DNA of 13,743 nucleotides from JAYZVT01 sp050248375 (GTDB lineage Bacteria; Pseudomonadota; Alphaproteobacteria; Rhizobiales; Methyloligellaceae). The stretch covers positions 1-13,743 of the forward strand of contig JBFWSL010000067.1 of assembly GCA_050248375.1 (NCBI GenBank). Direction: 5' to 3'. The position numbers were made by a program, and so were the translations under genes. The notes below the pieces were generated by a model. It had not been told where the DNA came from. It made no database searches and was given only the letters and a program-made list of their open reading frames with translations. Positions 13,301 to 13,743 of the stretch are shown piece after piece (position 1 is the first letter of the stretch; every line of letters starts with the position of its first letter).

Positions 13301-13743
13301 ATGACCGCGGAGACAGCCGAAAGGATCAACGCAGAACGGGACCGCCCGGCGGGGATTGCCCTGGCCGCGCGCCCGGCTTCCGGCCTAGGCACGTCTTCCA
13401 GGCAAGGCGCGGCTTCCGGCCAAGGCATGTCTTCCGGCGGTGCGGCCGCGCCCCATGACGCACATCAGGAGGCCGCGCCGCCCGCCCCGCGCCGCTTCGG
13501 CCTGAAGCGCGGCGAGATCGCCGGTGTCGCGCGCACCGTGGGTCTCGGCGCGCTTTCCCTGTTCCTCGGTGTCGCCTGGTGGCATTGGGCCACCTCGGTC
13601 GACCTGGACTGGTATATCAATTTCGAGAACGTCCCGGCGCCGCTTGCGGTGTGGCAGTCCTTCGTCGCACAGCTCGCGGGCAGCGAGTTCTATATCCACG
13701 TCGCGGTCAGCATGCGCCGGATTCTCATCGGCTATGCCCTGGC
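13301..13743 (+). CDS. ABC transporter permease (SsuC/TauC-like), 3'-truncated by the window edge
   Basis: The open frame from the ATG at 13301 runs to the end of the window (147 complete codons, no stop). GAGGGGAAAGG at 13288-13298 is a good ribosome site. Residues about 1-70 are a hydrophilic Ala/Gly/Ser/Pro-rich extension. The first membrane segment is about 79-98 (GLGALSLFLGVAWWHWA). A periplasmic stretch (DLDWYINFENVPAP, then LAVWQSF) and the typical SMRRILIGYAL segment follow, as in SsuC/TauC/NrtB permeases before their second helix. Most family members start within 10-30 residues of the first helix, so the extension is unusual. The core permease domain with its EAA loop lies beyond the window. 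It follows its binding protein by 84 bp. Confidence 0.88.
   Translation, partial: MTAETAERINAERDRPAGIALAARPASGLGTSSRQGAASGQGMSSGGAAAPHDAHQEAAPPAPRRFGLKRGEIAGVARTVGLGALSLFLGVAWWHWATSVDLDWYINFENVPAPLAVWQSFVAQLAGSEFYIHVAVSMRRILIGYAL
13375..13435 (+). repeat. Two-copy direct repeat inside the permease gene, period 36 bp
   Basis: A 25-base unit at 13375-13399 recurs at 13411-13435 with two differences, so the period is exactly 12 codons. It encodes ASGLGTSS and then ASGQGMSS in the N-terminal extension. It looks like an in-frame tandem duplication in a disordered tail. Confidence 0.7.

Overview
The window is GC-rich (roughly two-thirds G+C by eye) with compact gene packing, Shine-Dalgarno starts and protein families typical of Alphaproteobacteria (Rhizobiales or Rhodospirillales-like). 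The species cannot be named from the sequence. I see no rRNA, tRNA, CRISPR array, transposase or integrase. Both ends cut through genes.

Region 1 (1-3947, + strand) is a signalling and protease group. It holds the C-terminal part of a CHAT-domain (caspase-like) protein, a small secreted protein of unknown function, and a CHASE2-type membrane adenylate cyclase that starts at TTG. Short gaps suggest one transcription unit.

Region 2 (3928-7052, - strand) is a ferredoxin-linked 2-oxoacid oxidoreductase operon. The order is a 7Fe-type ferredoxin (fdxA), then a fused gamma-alpha subunit (korA-like), then the beta subunit (korB-like). korA and korB share an ATGA overlap. The last gene converges on the cyclase and overlaps its end by 20 bp. 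The operon should oxidise a 2-oxoacid with CoA and deliver low-potential electrons to ferredoxin.

Region 3 (7285-11487, + strand) is a divergent operon: a DUF971 protein, an AprA-like FAD protein, an AprB-like 2x[4Fe-4S] protein, a HEAT-repeat protein and a GntR/HutC-family repressor. The two redox proteins resemble the two subunits of adenylylsulfate (APS) reductase but are shorter and diverged. The 232-bp divergent promoter region carries two near-identical palindromic elements, which are good candidates for the GntR operator.

Region 4 (11849-13743, + strand) begins an ABC importer. It has a nitrate/sulfonate/taurine-class periplasmic binding protein with an apparent C-terminal NosL-like domain, then a strong hairpin, then an ABC permease with an unusual repeat-bearing N-terminal extension that runs off the window. 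A perfect match to the sigma-54 -24/-12 consensus lies 54 bp upstream of the binding-protein start.

Working model (inference): regions 2-4 form one metabolic module. The importer brings in a small, probably sulfur- or nitrogen-containing compound. The AprAB-like flavoprotein/ferredoxin pair reduces or oxidises it, KorAB/FdxA may supply electrons, and GntR plus sigma-54 control it. The substrate is not determinable from sequence alone, and this module is the most likely candidate here for an undescribed system.
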